From Ectopseudomonas mendocina (lineage in GTDB: Bacteria > Pseudomonadota > Gammaproteobacteria > Pseudomonadales > Pseudomonadaceae), in NCBI RefSeq assembly GCF_016008875.1, contig NZ_JADTQG010000016.1, positions 1 to 64,000 of the forward strand: a DNA stretch of 64,000 nt, given 5' to 3'. Each line of letters begins with the position of its first letter. The first letter of the stretch is position 1. Below the pieces are notes generated by a model. That model did not search any database, had not been told where the DNA came from, and saw only the letters and a list, made by a program, of their open reading frames with translations. Positions 17,814 through 26,469 of the stretch are shown piece by piece. The position numbers and the translations under genes were made by a program.

Positions 17814-18995
17814 TCAGCTGTCCAGCGCCGAAGCCGGACCGAAGAATTCGTAGCGGCTTTGCTCGTCCGGTACGCCCAGTGCCTGCAGGTGACGCTTGAC
17901 CTGAGCCATGAAGGGTTTCGGGCCAAGGAAGTAGGCGTCCAGATCACGTTCGGACGGTAGCCACTGCTCCAGCAGTTCGCGGCTGAGGAATCCCTCGGCG
18001 TCGGCCTGGTCACCCTCGCGCGGTTCGCTGTAGCAAACGTAATGGCGGATCTGCGGATGCTCGGCGGCGTGCGCATCGACCCAGTCACGGAATGCGTGCA
18101 CATCGGCACTGCGCGCGCAGTGGATAAAGTGGATCGGTCGTCCCGAATGACGTGCCGCGTCGAGCATGGCCAGTGCTGGGGTGATGCCGACACCGGCGGT
18201 GATCAGTGCCAGCGGCTTGTCCGACTCGCTCAGGGTGAAATCTCCGGCTGGCGGGAACAGGTCCAGCTCGTCGCCTTCATGAACATTGTCATGCAGGTGG
18301 TTGGAAACGCGTCCGCCTGCTTCACGCTTTACGCTGATGCGGTACTCGCGGCCATTGGCCAGCGCCGACAGCGAGTAGTTGCGGCGTACTTCTTCGCCGT
18401 CCAGCAGCAGGCGCATGCCGATGTACTGGCCTGGCTGGTAGTCGAGCAGGGCGCCGCCATCGACCGGGACCAGATAGAAGGAGGTGATCTCGGCGCTCTC
18501 GATGACCTTACGCGCCACGCGGAAGGCCCGCGCGCCACGCCAACCGCCAGGCGCCGTGGCGTTTTCCTCGTAAAGCTGTTCTTCGGCGCCGATGAAAATG
18601 TCGGCCAGTTGCTGGTAGGCCACGGCCCAGGCATCGATCACGGCATCGGTGGCGATCTCGGCGCCCAGCACCTCGCGGATCGCGCGCAGCAGGCAGCCGC
18701 CGACGATGGGATAGTGCTCGGGGAGGATCTGCAGGGCCACGTGCTTGTTCACCACCTGGCGTACCAGCGGCCCCAGGGCCTCTAGGCGGTCGATATGGCG
18801 CGCGTACATCAATACGCCGTTAGCCAGAGCGCGCGGCTGGTCGCCGCTGGCCTGGTGGGCCTGGTTGAACAGCGGACGTACTTCGGGATACTCGCTGAGC
18901 ATCATCCGGTAGAAATGGGTGGTCAGAGCTTCGCCGCCGCTTTCCAGCAGCGGCACGGTGGCTTTGATCAGGTCACGTTGAGTGTTGGTCAGCAT
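17814..18995 (-). CDS. fhp: Flavohaemoglobin, nitric oxide dioxygenase
   Basis: The protein has 393 residues from the ATG at 18995 (MLTNTQRDLIKATVPLL); an upstream in-frame start at 19118 would add 41 residues unlike the family. It converts NO and O2 to nitrate using NAD(P)H. The globin domain (1-140) has the proximal histidine in VNKHVALQI and distal residues near FYRMMLSEYPE. The FAD domain (about 150-260) has RNYSLS and GGRVSNHLHD. The NAD domain has AGVGITPALAMLD. It is the hmp/fhp orthologue and is transcribed divergently from norR, as in P. aeruginosa fhp-fhpR. Confidence 0.95.
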   Translation of the reverse strand: MLTNTQRDLIKATVPLLESGGEALTTHFYRMMLSEYPEVRPLFNQAHQASGDQPRALANGVLMYARHIDRLEALGPLVRQVVNKHVALQILPEHYPIVGGCLLRAIREVLGAEIATDAVIDAWAVAYQQLADIFIGAEEQLYEENATAPGGWRGARAFRVARKVIESAEITSFYLVPVDGGALLDYQPGQYIGMRLLLDGEEVRRNYSLSALANGREYRISVKREAGGRVSNHLHDNVHEGDELDLFPPAGDFTLSESDKPLALITAGVGITPALAMLDAARHSGRPIHFIHCARSADVHAFRDWVDAHAAEHPQIRHYVCYSEPREGDQADAEGFLSRELLEQWLPSERDLDAYFLGPKPFMAQVKRHLQALGVPDEQSRYEFFGPASALDS

Positions 18996-19079
18996 TAGGG
19001 TATCTCCGCAAGACAAATAAAGACGCCGGTGTGGCTCGTCTGGCCAGTTATGGCGTGCTAGCGTTAGCGATAAATACCC

Positions 19080-19095
19080 ATCAGAAATCGTGCCA
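19080..19095 (-). promoter_or_regulatory. Candidate sigma54 promoter of fhp
   Basis: On the minus strand this reads TGGCACG-ATTT-CTGAT. The -24 element is perfect; the -12 element departs from TTGCW by having GA in place of GC, so strength is uncertain. It would start transcription about 70 bases before the fhp ATG and lies next to NorR-type boxes, which fits sigma54/NorR control. Confidence 0.55.
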
Positions 19096-19136
19096 GATAA
19101 ATAATCCTTAAATATCAATGGCTTGCTTGTTTAGCA

Positions 19137-19192
19137 GTATTAATGACTCGCTTTGCGTGTGGGTCATAAGGACAAAGAGAAGTCTAAATGAC
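19137..19192. promoter_or_regulatory. NorR-type enhancer boxes (GT-N7-AC)
   Basis: Three matches to the NorR core GT-N7-AC lie at 19137-19147 (GTATTAATGAC), 19163-19173 (GTCATAAGGAC) and 19182-19192 (GTCTAAATGAC). The last overlaps the norR start codon. They lie about 40-110 bases upstream of the fhp promoter, a suitable place for enhancer binding, and could also autoregulate norR. Confidence 0.6.
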
Positions 19193-20738
19193 CGCTAACC
19201 CTCTGCTGGAAACCCTGATTCCTCTGGTGGCAGACCTTTCGCGCGAGCTGGACGATGGCGAGCGTTACCGCCGGCTGCTCGCTGCCTTGCGCCAGCTATT
19301 TCCTTGCGATGCCGTGGCGCTGCTGCGACTAGACGGCGAAATACTGGTGCCGCTGGCCGTCGAAGGTCTAAGCCCGGACACCCTGGGCCGGCGCTTCAAG
19401 GTCAGTGAGCACCCGCGTCTGGCGGCGCTGCTGGAGCATGCCGGGCCGACGCGCTTCGCTGCCGACTGCGGCCTACCTGACCCTTATGACGGCCTGGTGG
19501 ACGGGCTGCACGGCCATCTGGAAGTGCACGATTGCCTGGGGTGCCCGCTGTATCTGGATGAGCAGCTCTGGGGCCTGATGACCCTGGATTCGCTCGACCC
19601 AACCAGTTTTGGCCGGCTCGACCTGGACAGTCTCGATGCCTTCGCCAGCCTGGCGGCGGCCACGGTCAAGGTCAGCGCGCGCATCAGCGGCCTTGCGCAG
19701 CGGGTCGAGGCTGAGCGCCAGCTGACCGAACTGTACAAGCAGGCCCGCCAGCAACCGCGCGAGCTGGTGGGGCAAAGCACGGCGCTGCGCAAGCTGCAGG
19801 ATGAAATCCGTCTGGTTGGCGACAGCCCGCTCACTGTGTTGATCACCGGAGAAACCGGGGTTGGCAAGGAGCTGGTGGCCGAAGCCATCCACGCCGCTTC
19901 GCCGCGTGCGCAGCGGCCGCTGGTCAGCATCAACTGCGCGGCCTTGCCCGATGCGTTGGTGGAGAGTGAACTGTTCGGCCATGTCCGCGGCGCCTTCTCC
20001 GGGGCGATGAGCGAGCGCAGCGGCAAGTTCGAGCTGGCCGATGGCGGCAGCCTGTTTCTCGACGAAGTGGGCGAGTTGCCGCTGGCGATCCAGGCCAAGC
20101 TGCTGCGTGTGCTGCAGAGCGGCCAGTTGCAGCGGGTCGGCTCGGATCGCGAGCACCGCGTCGATGTGCGGGTGATCGCCGCGACCAACCGCGACCTAGC
20201 GGCCGAAGTACGTGCCGGGCGCTTTCGTGCCGATCTTTATCACCGCCTGAGCGTCTACCCATTGCCGGTACCGCCGCTGCGCGAGCGCGGCCGTGATGTG
20301 CTGTTGCTGGCCGGTTACTTTCTCGAAGAGAACCGTGCCCGGCTGGGGCTGCGCAGCCTGCGCCTGAGTGCCGAGGCGCAGAAGGCGCTGCTGGGCCACG
20401 ACTGGCCGGGCAACGTGCGTGAGCTGGAGCACCTGATCGGCCGTGCGGCGATCAAGGCGCTGGCGCGCCACGGCGAGCGCCCGCGCATTCTCAGCCTCGA
20501 CGTGCAGGACCTGGATTTGCCGATGGCCGAGGCGCCGCCCTTGATCGACGAAGTGCTGGCCCCCGGCGAGGCGATGCCGACGGGCGTGGAGCTGCGTGCG
20601 GCGGTGGACGCTTTCCAGCACAGACTGATCGAGCAATGTCTGGCGCGTCATCAGGGCAAATGGGCCGATGCGGCGCGGGAGTTGGGGGTGGACCGCGCCA
20701 ATCTCAGTCGTTTGGCCAAGCGCCTGGGTATTCGCTAG
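19188..20738 (+). CDS. norR: NorR/FhpR, NO-responsive sigma54 activator
   Basis: The 516-residue protein has an N-terminal GAF domain (about 20-165) that in NorR holds the non-haem iron that senses NO. A sigma54-interacting AAA+ domain spans about 188-415, with Walker A GETGVGKE near 221-228. A C-terminal Fis-type helix-turn-helix (WADAARELGVDRANLSRL) ends the protein. The sigma54-contact loop reads GAFSGA (about 268-273) where most activators have GAFTGA, a conservative change. It is divergent from fhp and should switch on fhp-nnrS in NO. Confidence 0.93.
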   Translation: MTANPLLETLIPLVADLSRELDDGERYRRLLAALRQLFPCDAVALLRLDGEILVPLAVEGLSPDTLGRRFKVSEHPRLAALLEHAGPTRFAADCGLPDPYDGLVDGLHGHLEVHDCLGCPLYLDEQLWGLMTLDSLDPTSFGRLDLDSLDAFASLAAATVKVSARISGLAQRVEAERQLTELYKQARQQPRELVGQSTALRKLQDEIRLVGDSPLTVLITGETGVGKELVAEAIHAASPRAQRPLVSINCAALPDALVESELFGHVRGAFSGAMSERSGKFELADGGSLFLDEVGELPLAIQAKLLRVLQSGQLQRVGSDREHRVDVRVIAATNRDLAAEVRAGRFRADLYHRLSVYPLPVPPLRERGRDVLLLAGYFLEENRARLGLRSLRLSAEAQKALLGHDWPGNVRELEHLIGRAAIKALARHGERPRILSLDVQDLDLPMAEAPPLIDEVLAPGEAMPTGVELRAAVDAFQHRLIEQCLARHQGKWADAARELGVDRANLSRLAKRLGIR

Positions 20739-20744
20739 CCGGAT

Positions 20745-20800
20745 TGTGGGAGGGGCTTTAGCCGCGATCTGTTCACGTCGCGGCTAAAGCCCATCCCACA
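20745..20800. repeat. REP-type palindrome, probable terminator after norR
   Basis: TGTGGGAGGGGCTTTAGCCGCGA (20745-20767) is inverted with one mismatch at 20778-20800. It lies between the convergent norR and methyltransferase genes. A short relic, TCCGGATGCAATCCGG, follows at about 20820. Confidence 0.75.
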
Positions 20801-20864
20801 TCATCGGCATCTGCTCGTAGTCCGGATGCAATCCGGGGCCAGCAACTCCCGGATTTCATCCAGG

Positions 20865-21791
20865 CTACAGTTGGAACACCAGCGCCTTCAGGCCGCTCTC
20901 GGGGGAGATATCGGGAAACTCCGGTGGGTTGTCCAGGCGCTGCACGAAGTGCAGTTGTGGCGCTTCGGCCGCCATCCCTTCGATAAGGAAGTCCGGGCCG
21001 ATATCCGGATCGTTGACGCAGGCCAGCACCATACCGTGCTCGCTGAGCAGTTCCGGCAGGCGCCGGAGTATCTTGGCGTAGTCCTGGGTGAGAGCGAAGC
21101 TGCCTTTCTGAAAGCTCGGCGGGTCGATGATCACCAGATCGTAGGGGCCGCTCTTGCGCACCTTGCCCCAGGACTTGAACAGTTCATGACCAAGAAACTC
21201 CACTCGGGAGAGGTCATGCCCGTTCAGGCGATGGTTGTCGCGACCGCGTGACAGCGCCGCGCGCGCCATGTCCAGGTTGACCACCCGCTCGGCATCGCCG
21301 GCAATGGCCGCCACGGAGAAGCCGCAGGTGTAGGCGAACAGGTTGAGCACGCGCTTGCCGGCGGCCTGCTCGCGCCCCCACTGGCGACCCAGGCGCATGT
21401 CGAGGAACAGCCCGCTGTTCTGCTTGCTGCCCAGGTCGAGCAGGTAGTGCAGGCCGTCCTCGATGATCGGCCATTGCGCCTGCGGCTCGCCGGCCAGCCA
21501 TTCGCTCTCGCTGCCCTGCACGTAGCGGTGCTGCAGCAGCAGGCCGCGCGCGCCGCTGGCCAGCCATTGCGGAGTGGCCAGCAACTCGATCAGCAGCGGC
21601 CGCAGTGCCGGCGATGGCTCGCGGAATAGCATCACCAGAACGATACCGGACAGCCAGTCGACGGTGATCTGCTCCAGCCCCGGCCAGCAGCGACCGCGGC
21701 CGTGGAACAGGCGGCGGGTCTCGGTGCCGGGGTGGTTGTCCAGCGCCTGCAGCAGATGCTCACGCAGGGTGGCGAGGGCGGCATCAGTCAT
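20865..21791 (-). CDS. Class I SAM-dependent methyltransferase, RlmI/RlmK-like
   Basis: The 308-residue protein has the SAM-binding motif VLNLFAYTCGFSVAAIAG near residue 147 and the catalytic-type motif DPPSFQKG near 227. Such DPPxF motifs occur in the Rossmann methyltransferases that modify rRNA bases (RlmI, RlmK and relatives). It lacks an obvious N-terminal PUA domain, so it is shorter than RlmI. The substrate is probably RNA but is not proven. The FKBP gene upstream overlaps its start by eight bases. Confidence 0.8.
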   Translation of the reverse strand: MTDAALATLREHLLQALDNHPGTETRRLFHGRGRCWPGLEQITVDWLSGIVLVMLFREPSPALRPLLIELLATPQWLASGARGLLLQHRYVQGSESEWLAGEPQAQWPIIEDGLHYLLDLGSKQNSGLFLDMRLGRQWGREQAAGKRVLNLFAYTCGFSVAAIAGDAERVVNLDMARAALSRGRDNHRLNGHDLSRVEFLGHELFKSWGKVRKSGPYDLVIIDPPSFQKGSFALTQDYAKILRRLPELLSEHGMVLACVNDPDIGPDFLIEGMAAEAPQLHFVQRLDNPPEFPDISPESGLKALVFQL

Positions 21792-22122
21792 CGCGGGTCA
21801 GCACTTCCAGCAGCTCGATCTCGAAGGTCAGGTCGGAGTTGGGTGGAATCGCGCCCATGCTGCGCTCGCCATAACCCAGATGCGCCGGCACCTGCAGCTT
21901 GCGTTTGCCGCCCACCTGCATGCCCATCAGTCCCTGGTCCCAGCCCTTGATCACCCGGCCGGTGCCGATCACGCACTGGAACGGCTTGCCGCGCGAGTAG
22001 GACGAGTCGAACTCGCTGCCATCGGCCAGCCAGCCGCGATATTGGGTGGTGATCAGGGCGCCCTTGACCACGGACTTGCCGTCGCCGGGCTCTAGGTCTT
22101 CGATGATCAGTTGATCAGTCAT
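21784..22122 (-). CDS. FKBP-type peptidyl-prolyl isomerase
   Basis: The 112-residue single-domain FKBP catalyses prolyl cis-trans isomerisation. Landmarks are DGSEFDSSYSRGKPF near residue 34, GRVIKGWDQGLMGM near 54 and LGYGERSMGAIPPNSDLTF near 80. These include the active-site aspartate, the VIKGWD tryptophan and the GYG loop. No signal peptide is present, so it is cytosolic. It is one base from the haemoglobin gene upstream and overlaps the methyltransferase gene downstream, giving a tight three-gene unit. Confidence 0.93.
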   Translation of the reverse strand: MTDQLIIEDLEPGDGKSVVKGALITTQYRGWLADGSEFDSSYSRGKPFQCVIGTGRVIKGWDQGLMGMQVGGKRKLQVPAHLGYGERSMGAIPPNSDLTFEIELLEVLTRDD

Positions 22123-22123
22123 G

Positions 22124-22552
22124 TCAGGTTTCCTTGCGATGACGGTTTTGGCTGGCCTGTACCGAGCGTTCGGCGGGTACGCGCAGCTGGGTCAGCAGGT
22201 AGTCGGCGAACGCCGGTGCATAGTTCTGTAGAGCGATGGCGCCGGCCATGCAGCTCAGCCAGCTTTCGGCCAGCGCCTGGTCGATTGGCCACTGCGCATG
22301 AAAGGCTGGAATGCTGATGCTGCCGTACTTCTCAGCGAACAGACGCGGCCCGCCCAGCCAGCCGCTCAGGAAACACGCCAGCTTGTCGCGCGAGGCGCTT
22401 AAGGAGGTTGGGTGCAGGGCGCGCAGTGCGGCGGCCTCAGGGCGTTCGTCCATCAGTCGGTAGAAGTCATCGACCAGACGGCGCAGGCCGTCGATGCCTC
22501 CGGCAGCCTGGTAGGAGGTATCGCCGGTGCCGTAGGGAGGTGTGTCGCTCAT
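22124..22552 (-). CDS. Group II truncated haemoglobin
   Basis: The protein has 142 residues from the ATG at 22552. It shows the truncated-globin pattern: GGIDGLRRLVDDFYRLMDE (B helix), an E-helix region with LACFLSGWLGGP, and the C-terminal WLSCMAGAI block with the tryptophan typical of group II (YjbI/TrHbO). An upstream in-frame start at 22621 would add 23 residues of poor fit. These globins bind O2 and may handle reactive oxygen or nitrogen species. It overlaps no gene, but lies directly before FKBP. Confidence 0.85.
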   Translation of the reverse strand: MSDTPPYGTGDTSYQAAGGIDGLRRLVDDFYRLMDERPEAAALRALHPTSLSASRDKLACFLSGWLGGPRLFAEKYGSISIPAFHAQWPIDQALAESWLSCMAGAIALQNYAPAFADYLLTQLRVPAERSVQASQNRHRKET

Positions 22553-22623
22553 CGAACCATCGTCCGGAAAAGGCGCCATTGTAACCGCTGGCGTAGAATG
22601 CTCGGCCAGTTTGAAGCACATGA

Positions 22624-22676
22624 ACCTGTGGGAGGCGCTTTAGCGGCGACTATCGCGGCTGAAGCCGCTCCTACAG
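22624..22676. repeat. REP-type palindrome upstream of polB
   Basis: CCTGTGGGAGGCGCTTTAGCGG at 22624 is an imperfect inverted partner of TCGCGGCTGAAGCCGCTCCTACAGG (22653-22677). The right arm is the same REP unit as at 3934 and 46385. It ends 39 bases before the polB ATG. Confidence 0.7.
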
Positions 22677-22715
22677 GTGCCCCTGATCTGCCGTGTAACC
22701 CGTGACCCAATCCCG

Positions 22716-25079
22716 ATGACGCAACCCCAGCAAGGCTTCGTGCTCAGCCGCCATTGGCGCGACTCGCCGGAAGGAACAGAGGTGGCCTTCTGGCTGGCGA
22801 CCGATACCGGCCCGCGGCAGGTACGCCTGCCGTGCCAGGAAACGGTGGCTTTCATTCCCGCCGAGCAGCGCGCCTGGGCCGAGCCGCTATTGCGCAATGA
22901 GAAGGGCGTCGAGCTGCGTGAGCTGGCCTTGCGCGACTTCAAGCGCCGCCCGGTGCTGGGGCTGTATTGCCGGCAGTATCGCCAGTTGCTGCAGTTGGAG
23001 AAGAAGCTGCGCCAGGTCGGCGTGGACGTCTACGAGGCCGATATCCGTCCGCCGGATCGCTACCTGATGGAGCGCTTTATCACTGCCTCCGTCAGCTTCG
23101 AGGGCGTTGAGCAGCCGGACGGCAGCCTGCTGTGCAAGTCGCTCAAACCCGCCACCGATTACCGCCCGACGCTCCGCCTGGTGTCGCTGGATATTGAGAC
23201 CAGTGCCCGTGGCGAGCTGTATTCCATCGCCCTGGAAGGCTGTGGCCAGCGCCAGGTGTACATGCTCGGCCCGGCCAATGGCGATGCCAGTATCGTCAAC
23301 TTCGACCTGGAGTACTGCGACAGCCGCAAGGCACTGCTCGAGCGCCTGAATGACTGGCTGCAGCGGCATGATCCGGATGCCATCATCGGCTGGAACCTGG
23401 TGCAGTTCGACCTGCGCGTGCTGCGCGATCACGCCGAGCAACTCAAGGTGCCGCTGCTGCTGGGACGTGGCGGCGACGTGATGGGCTGGCGCCAGCACAA
23501 CAGCAGCCAGCACTATTTTGCCGAGGCGGCTGGGCGACTGATCATCGATGGCATCGAAGCGCTGCGTTCTGCGACCTGGAGCTTTTCTTCGTTCAGCCTG
23601 GAGTCGGTGGCGCAGACCCTGCTCGGCGAGGGTAAGGCCATCGACACGCCCTATGCACGGATGGACGAGATCCAGCGCATGTTCGACGAGGACAAACCGG
23701 CGCTGGCACGCTACAACCTCAAGGACTGCGAGCTGGTCACGCGCATCTTCGCCCACACCGATCTGCTCGCCTTCCTGCTGGAGCGCTCCAGCGTCACCGG
23801 TCTGGCAGCTGATCGCAGTGGCGGCTCGGTGGCGGCCTTCACCCACCTGTACCTGCCGCCCATGCACCGTCTGGGTTTCGTCGCGCCGAACCTCGGCGAC
23901 ATTCGCGGCGAGAACAGCCCCGGCGGCTTCGTCATGGATTCGCGCCCCGGTCTGTACGACTCGGTGCTGGTGCTGGACTACAAGAGCCTGTACCCGTCGA
24001 TCATCCGCAGCTTCCTGATCGACCCGCTGGGGCTGGTCGAAGGTTTGCACCTGCCGGACGACGAGCACTCGGTGGAAGGCTTTCGCGGCGCGCGTTTCTC
24101 GCGTACCCGGCACTGCCTGCCAGCCATCGTCGAGCGCGTCTGGCAGGGGCGCGAGGCGGCCAAGCGCGAGGGCAACGCCGCGTTGTCGCAGGCGCTGAAG
24201 ATCATCATGAACGCCTTCTACGGCGTGCTCGGCTCCAGCGGCTGCCGCTTCTTCGATCCGCGCCTGGCCTCGTCCATCACCCTGCGCGGGCATCAGATCA
24301 TGAAGCGCACCCGCGAGCTGATCGAGGTCGAGGGCCATGCGGTGATCTACGGCGACACCGACTCTACCTTCGTCTGGCTCGGCCGCGCCCACGACGAGGA
24401 TGAGGCGACGCGCATCGGCCGCGCGCTGGTAGCGCGCGTGAACGCCTGGTGGCGCGAGCATCTGCAGAGTGAGTACGGCCTGACCAGCGCCCTGGAACTG
24501 CAGTTCGAGACTCATTACCGGCGCTTTCTCATGCCCACCATTCGCGGCACCGAGGAGGGCAGCAAGAAGCGCTACGCCGGCCTGGTGCGCGCAGCCGATG
24601 GCAGCGAGCGGATGGTGTTCAAGGGCCTGGAAACGGTACGCACCGACTGGTCGCCGCTGGCCCAGCGCTTCCAGCAGGAGCTGTACCGCCTGGTATTCGC
24701 CGGCCAACCCTATGAGGACTACGTGCGCACCTACGTGAAACGCACCCTGGCTGGTGAGCTGGACGAGCTGCTGGTCTATCGCAAGCGTTTGCGCCGACGC
24801 CTCGATGACTACCAGCGCAACGTGCCGCCACATGTACGCGCCGCGCGCCTGGCCGACGAGCATAACCAGCGACTGGGCCGGCCGTTGCAGTACCAGCGCG
24901 GCGGCTGGATCAGCTACCTGATCACCACCGGCGGGCCGCAACCGCTGGAGCGCCTGCTGTCACCAGTGGATTACGAGCACTACATCAGCCGCCAATTGAA
25001 ACCTGTAGCCGATGCCATCCTGCCGTTCGTCGGTGGCGAGTTCGAACGGTTGTTGGATGGGCAGCTCGGGCTCTTCTGA
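22716..25079 (+). CDS. polB: DNA polymerase II
   Basis: The family-B polymerase has 787 residues, close to the 783 of E. coli PolB. Exonuclease motifs include DIETS near residue 165 and GWNLVQFDLRVLRDHAEQL. Polymerase motifs A (DYKSLYPSIIRSFLIDP), B (ALKIIMNAFYGVLGSSGC) and C (YGDTDSTFVW) are intact. The start at 22716 (MTQPQQGFVLSRHWRD) gives the usual N-terminus. In E. coli this enzyme is SOS-induced and works in restart and lesion bypass. No LexA box was seen in the short space after the REP element. Confidence 0.95.
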   Translation: MTQPQQGFVLSRHWRDSPEGTEVAFWLATDTGPRQVRLPCQETVAFIPAEQRAWAEPLLRNEKGVELRELALRDFKRRPVLGLYCRQYRQLLQLEKKLRQVGVDVYEADIRPPDRYLMERFITASVSFEGVEQPDGSLLCKSLKPATDYRPTLRLVSLDIETSARGELYSIALEGCGQRQVYMLGPANGDASIVNFDLEYCDSRKALLERLNDWLQRHDPDAIIGWNLVQFDLRVLRDHAEQLKVPLLLGRGGDVMGWRQHNSSQHYFAEAAGRLIIDGIEALRSATWSFSSFSLESVAQTLLGEGKAIDTPYARMDEIQRMFDEDKPALARYNLKDCELVTRIFAHTDLLAFLLERSSVTGLAADRSGGSVAAFTHLYLPPMHRLGFVAPNLGDIRGENSPGGFVMDSRPGLYDSVLVLDYKSLYPSIIRSFLIDPLGLVEGLHLPDDEHSVEGFRGARFSRTRHCLPAIVERVWQGREAAKREGNAALSQALKIIMNAFYGVLGSSGCRFFDPRLASSITLRGHQIMKRTRELIEVEGHAVIYGDTDSTFVWLGRAHDEDEATRIGRALVARVNAWWREHLQSEYGLTSALELQFETHYRRFLMPTIRGTEEGSKKRYAGLVRAADGSERMVFKGLETVRTDWSPLAQRFQQELYRLVFAGQPYEDYVRTYVKRTLAGELDELLVYRKRLRRRLDDYQRNVPPHVRAARLADEHNQRLGRPLQYQRGGWISYLITTGGPQPLERLLSPVDYEHYISRQLKPVADAILPFVGGEFERLLDGQLGLF

Positions 25080-25144
25080 GCATTTGCAGGATGGGGTGAG
25101 GCAGCCCTGCTGCTCGATCCGGGCCTGGGGCTACAGTTGCAGAA

Positions 25145-25210
25145 TTCGCGGACAAGTCCGCTCCCACGATAAGCAGGCGTCCTGCCTGTGGGAGCGGACT
25201 TGTCCGCGAA
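25145..25210. repeat. REP-type palindrome downstream of polB
   Basis: A perfect 23-base inverted repeat, TTCGCGGACAAGTCCGCTCCCAC (25145-25167) against 25188-25210, with a 20-base loop containing a smaller GCAGG/CCTGC stem. This is a different sequence family from the GCTTCAGC REP units but has the same design. The rest of the 344-base gap to the TerC gene shows no gene. Confidence 0.75.
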
Positions 25211-25379
25211 GCTTTTACGCGGTCTTCGTCCGTGACGCTGTTCGCCCGCAAGCAGACTACTGCCGTGGAACGCTTGCACGGCGTGAAACACTTTGCAAAA
25301 TTCGCCCCGTTGAGCGGCATTCGCGGCCTGAATATATTTGCGCCCGTGATACCGGGCCCCTCTGGCGGTTAACACCGCG

Positions 25380-25423
25380 ATGTCGGAATCACAGTCTGTT
25401 CAATCTGACTGTAGGAGGGGCTC
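25380..25423 (+). promoter_or_regulatory. Leader hairpin before the Alx/TerC gene
   Basis: CAGTC...GACTG (25391-25412) forms a small stem immediately before the AGGAGGGGC ribosome site of the transporter gene, and a GCCCG/CGGGC stem lies near 25345-25360. E. coli alx has a manganese riboswitch, but the conserved yybP-ykoY core was not recognised here, so only a structured leader is claimed. Confidence 0.3.
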
Positions 25424-26410
25424 ATGACTGCCCTCGAACCGTTTCTCTTCGCCGACTTCCTCGGCACGGCCACCTGGTTGTGGCTGGTCTTCATCGCTGT
25501 CGTCATCTCCCTCTTGGCCTTCGACCTTGGCGTGCTGCATCGCGATAACCGCGAGATCGGCGTGCGCGAGAGCCTGTTGCTGTCGGGCGGCTACATCACT
25601 GCGGGTCTGTTGTTCGGTGTCTGGGTGTTCTTCCAGAAGGGCGGCGACGCCAGCATGGATTACCTCACCGGCTTTCTGATCGAGAAATCGCTGTCGATGG
25701 ACAACGTGTTTCTCATGGCCATGATCTTCAGCTTCCTCGCCATCCCGCGGCAGTACCAGCACAAGGTGCTGTTCTGGGGAATCATGGGCGTGCTGGTGCT
25801 GCGGGCGATCATGATCGGCCTGGGCGCCGCACTGATCCACGAGTTCGCCTGGATCCTCTACGTGTTCGGCGCCTTCCTGTTCTTCACCGGCGTGAAAATG
25901 CTGTTCTCCAAACTCGACGATGCGCCGGACCTGCAGAACAACATGCTGGTCAAGTTCCTACGCAAGCACCTGCGCGTGACCGATGAGCTGCACGGCCAAC
26001 GCTTCTTCGTGCGGCAGGACGATGGCAAGGGGCGCAGCGTGCTGTGGGTGACGCCGCTGTTCTTGGCGCTGATCCTGATCGAGTGCGCCGACCTGGTGTT
26101 CGCCATCGATAGCGTGCCGGCGATCTTTGCCATCACCCAGGACCCGTTCATCGTCTACACCTCGAACATCTTCGCCATCCTCGGCCTGCGTGCCCTGTAC
26201 TTCGCCCTGGCGGCGCTGATCCACCGCTTCGCCTACCTCAAGTACGCGCTGGCCCTGGTGCTGGTGTTTATCGGCGCGAAGATCTTCTTGGTCGGCATCA
26301 TCGGCAAGATCCCGGCTGCGGTGTCGCTGAGCGTGACCCTGGGCCTGCTGATCGGTGGCGTGCTGCTGTCGCTGTACAAGACCCGCGGCCAGCCGCCCGC
26401 CAATATCTGA
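25424..26410 (+). CDS. TerC/Alx family transporter
   Basis: The 328-residue protein has about nine membrane segments. It carries the TerC family signatures SLSMDNVFLMAMIF near residue 87 and IECADLVFAIDSVPAIFAITQDPFIVYTSN near 220, each with paired acidic residues in the membrane. E. coli Alx of this family exports manganese and responds to alkaline pH. The assignment to Alx and not to tellurite-linked TerC rests on overall similarity and the absence of other ter genes. A strong AGGAGGGG ribosome site precedes the ATG. Confidence 0.88.
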   Translation: MTALEPFLFADFLGTATWLWLVFIAVVISLLAFDLGVLHRDNREIGVRESLLLSGGYITAGLLFGVWVFFQKGGDASMDYLTGFLIEKSLSMDNVFLMAMIFSFLAIPRQYQHKVLFWGIMGVLVLRAIMIGLGAALIHEFAWILYVFGAFLFFTGVKMLFSKLDDAPDLQNNMLVKFLRKHLRVTDELHGQRFFVRQDDGKGRSVLWVTPLFLALILIECADLVFAIDSVPAIFAITQDPFIVYTSNIFAILGLRALYFALAALIHRFAYLKYALALVLVFIGAKIFLVGIIGKIPAAVSLSVTLGLLIGGVLLSLYKTRGQPPANI

Positions 26411-26469
26411 CCCATGAACCTGGCCTCGCCTTACGGGGTGAGGCCGGTCTCGCAACCGGAGAAATTGAG

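Noticed and set aside
20865..22552. Nitric-oxide cluster extending to the truncated haemoglobin
   Set aside because: The globin gene lies beyond norR in a separate operon with FKBP and a methyltransferase and shows no NorR boxes; a link to NO is not supported by the sequence.
22887..24941. 684-codon minus-strand frame inside polB
   Set aside because: Antisense shadow of an intact DNA polymerase II gene, H, Q, A and L-rich, with no motif.
25080..25423. Manganese riboswitch (yybP-ykoY) upstream of the Alx/TerC gene
   Set aside because: The family context suggests it, but the conserved riboswitch core could not be found by eye; a covariance search would decide.
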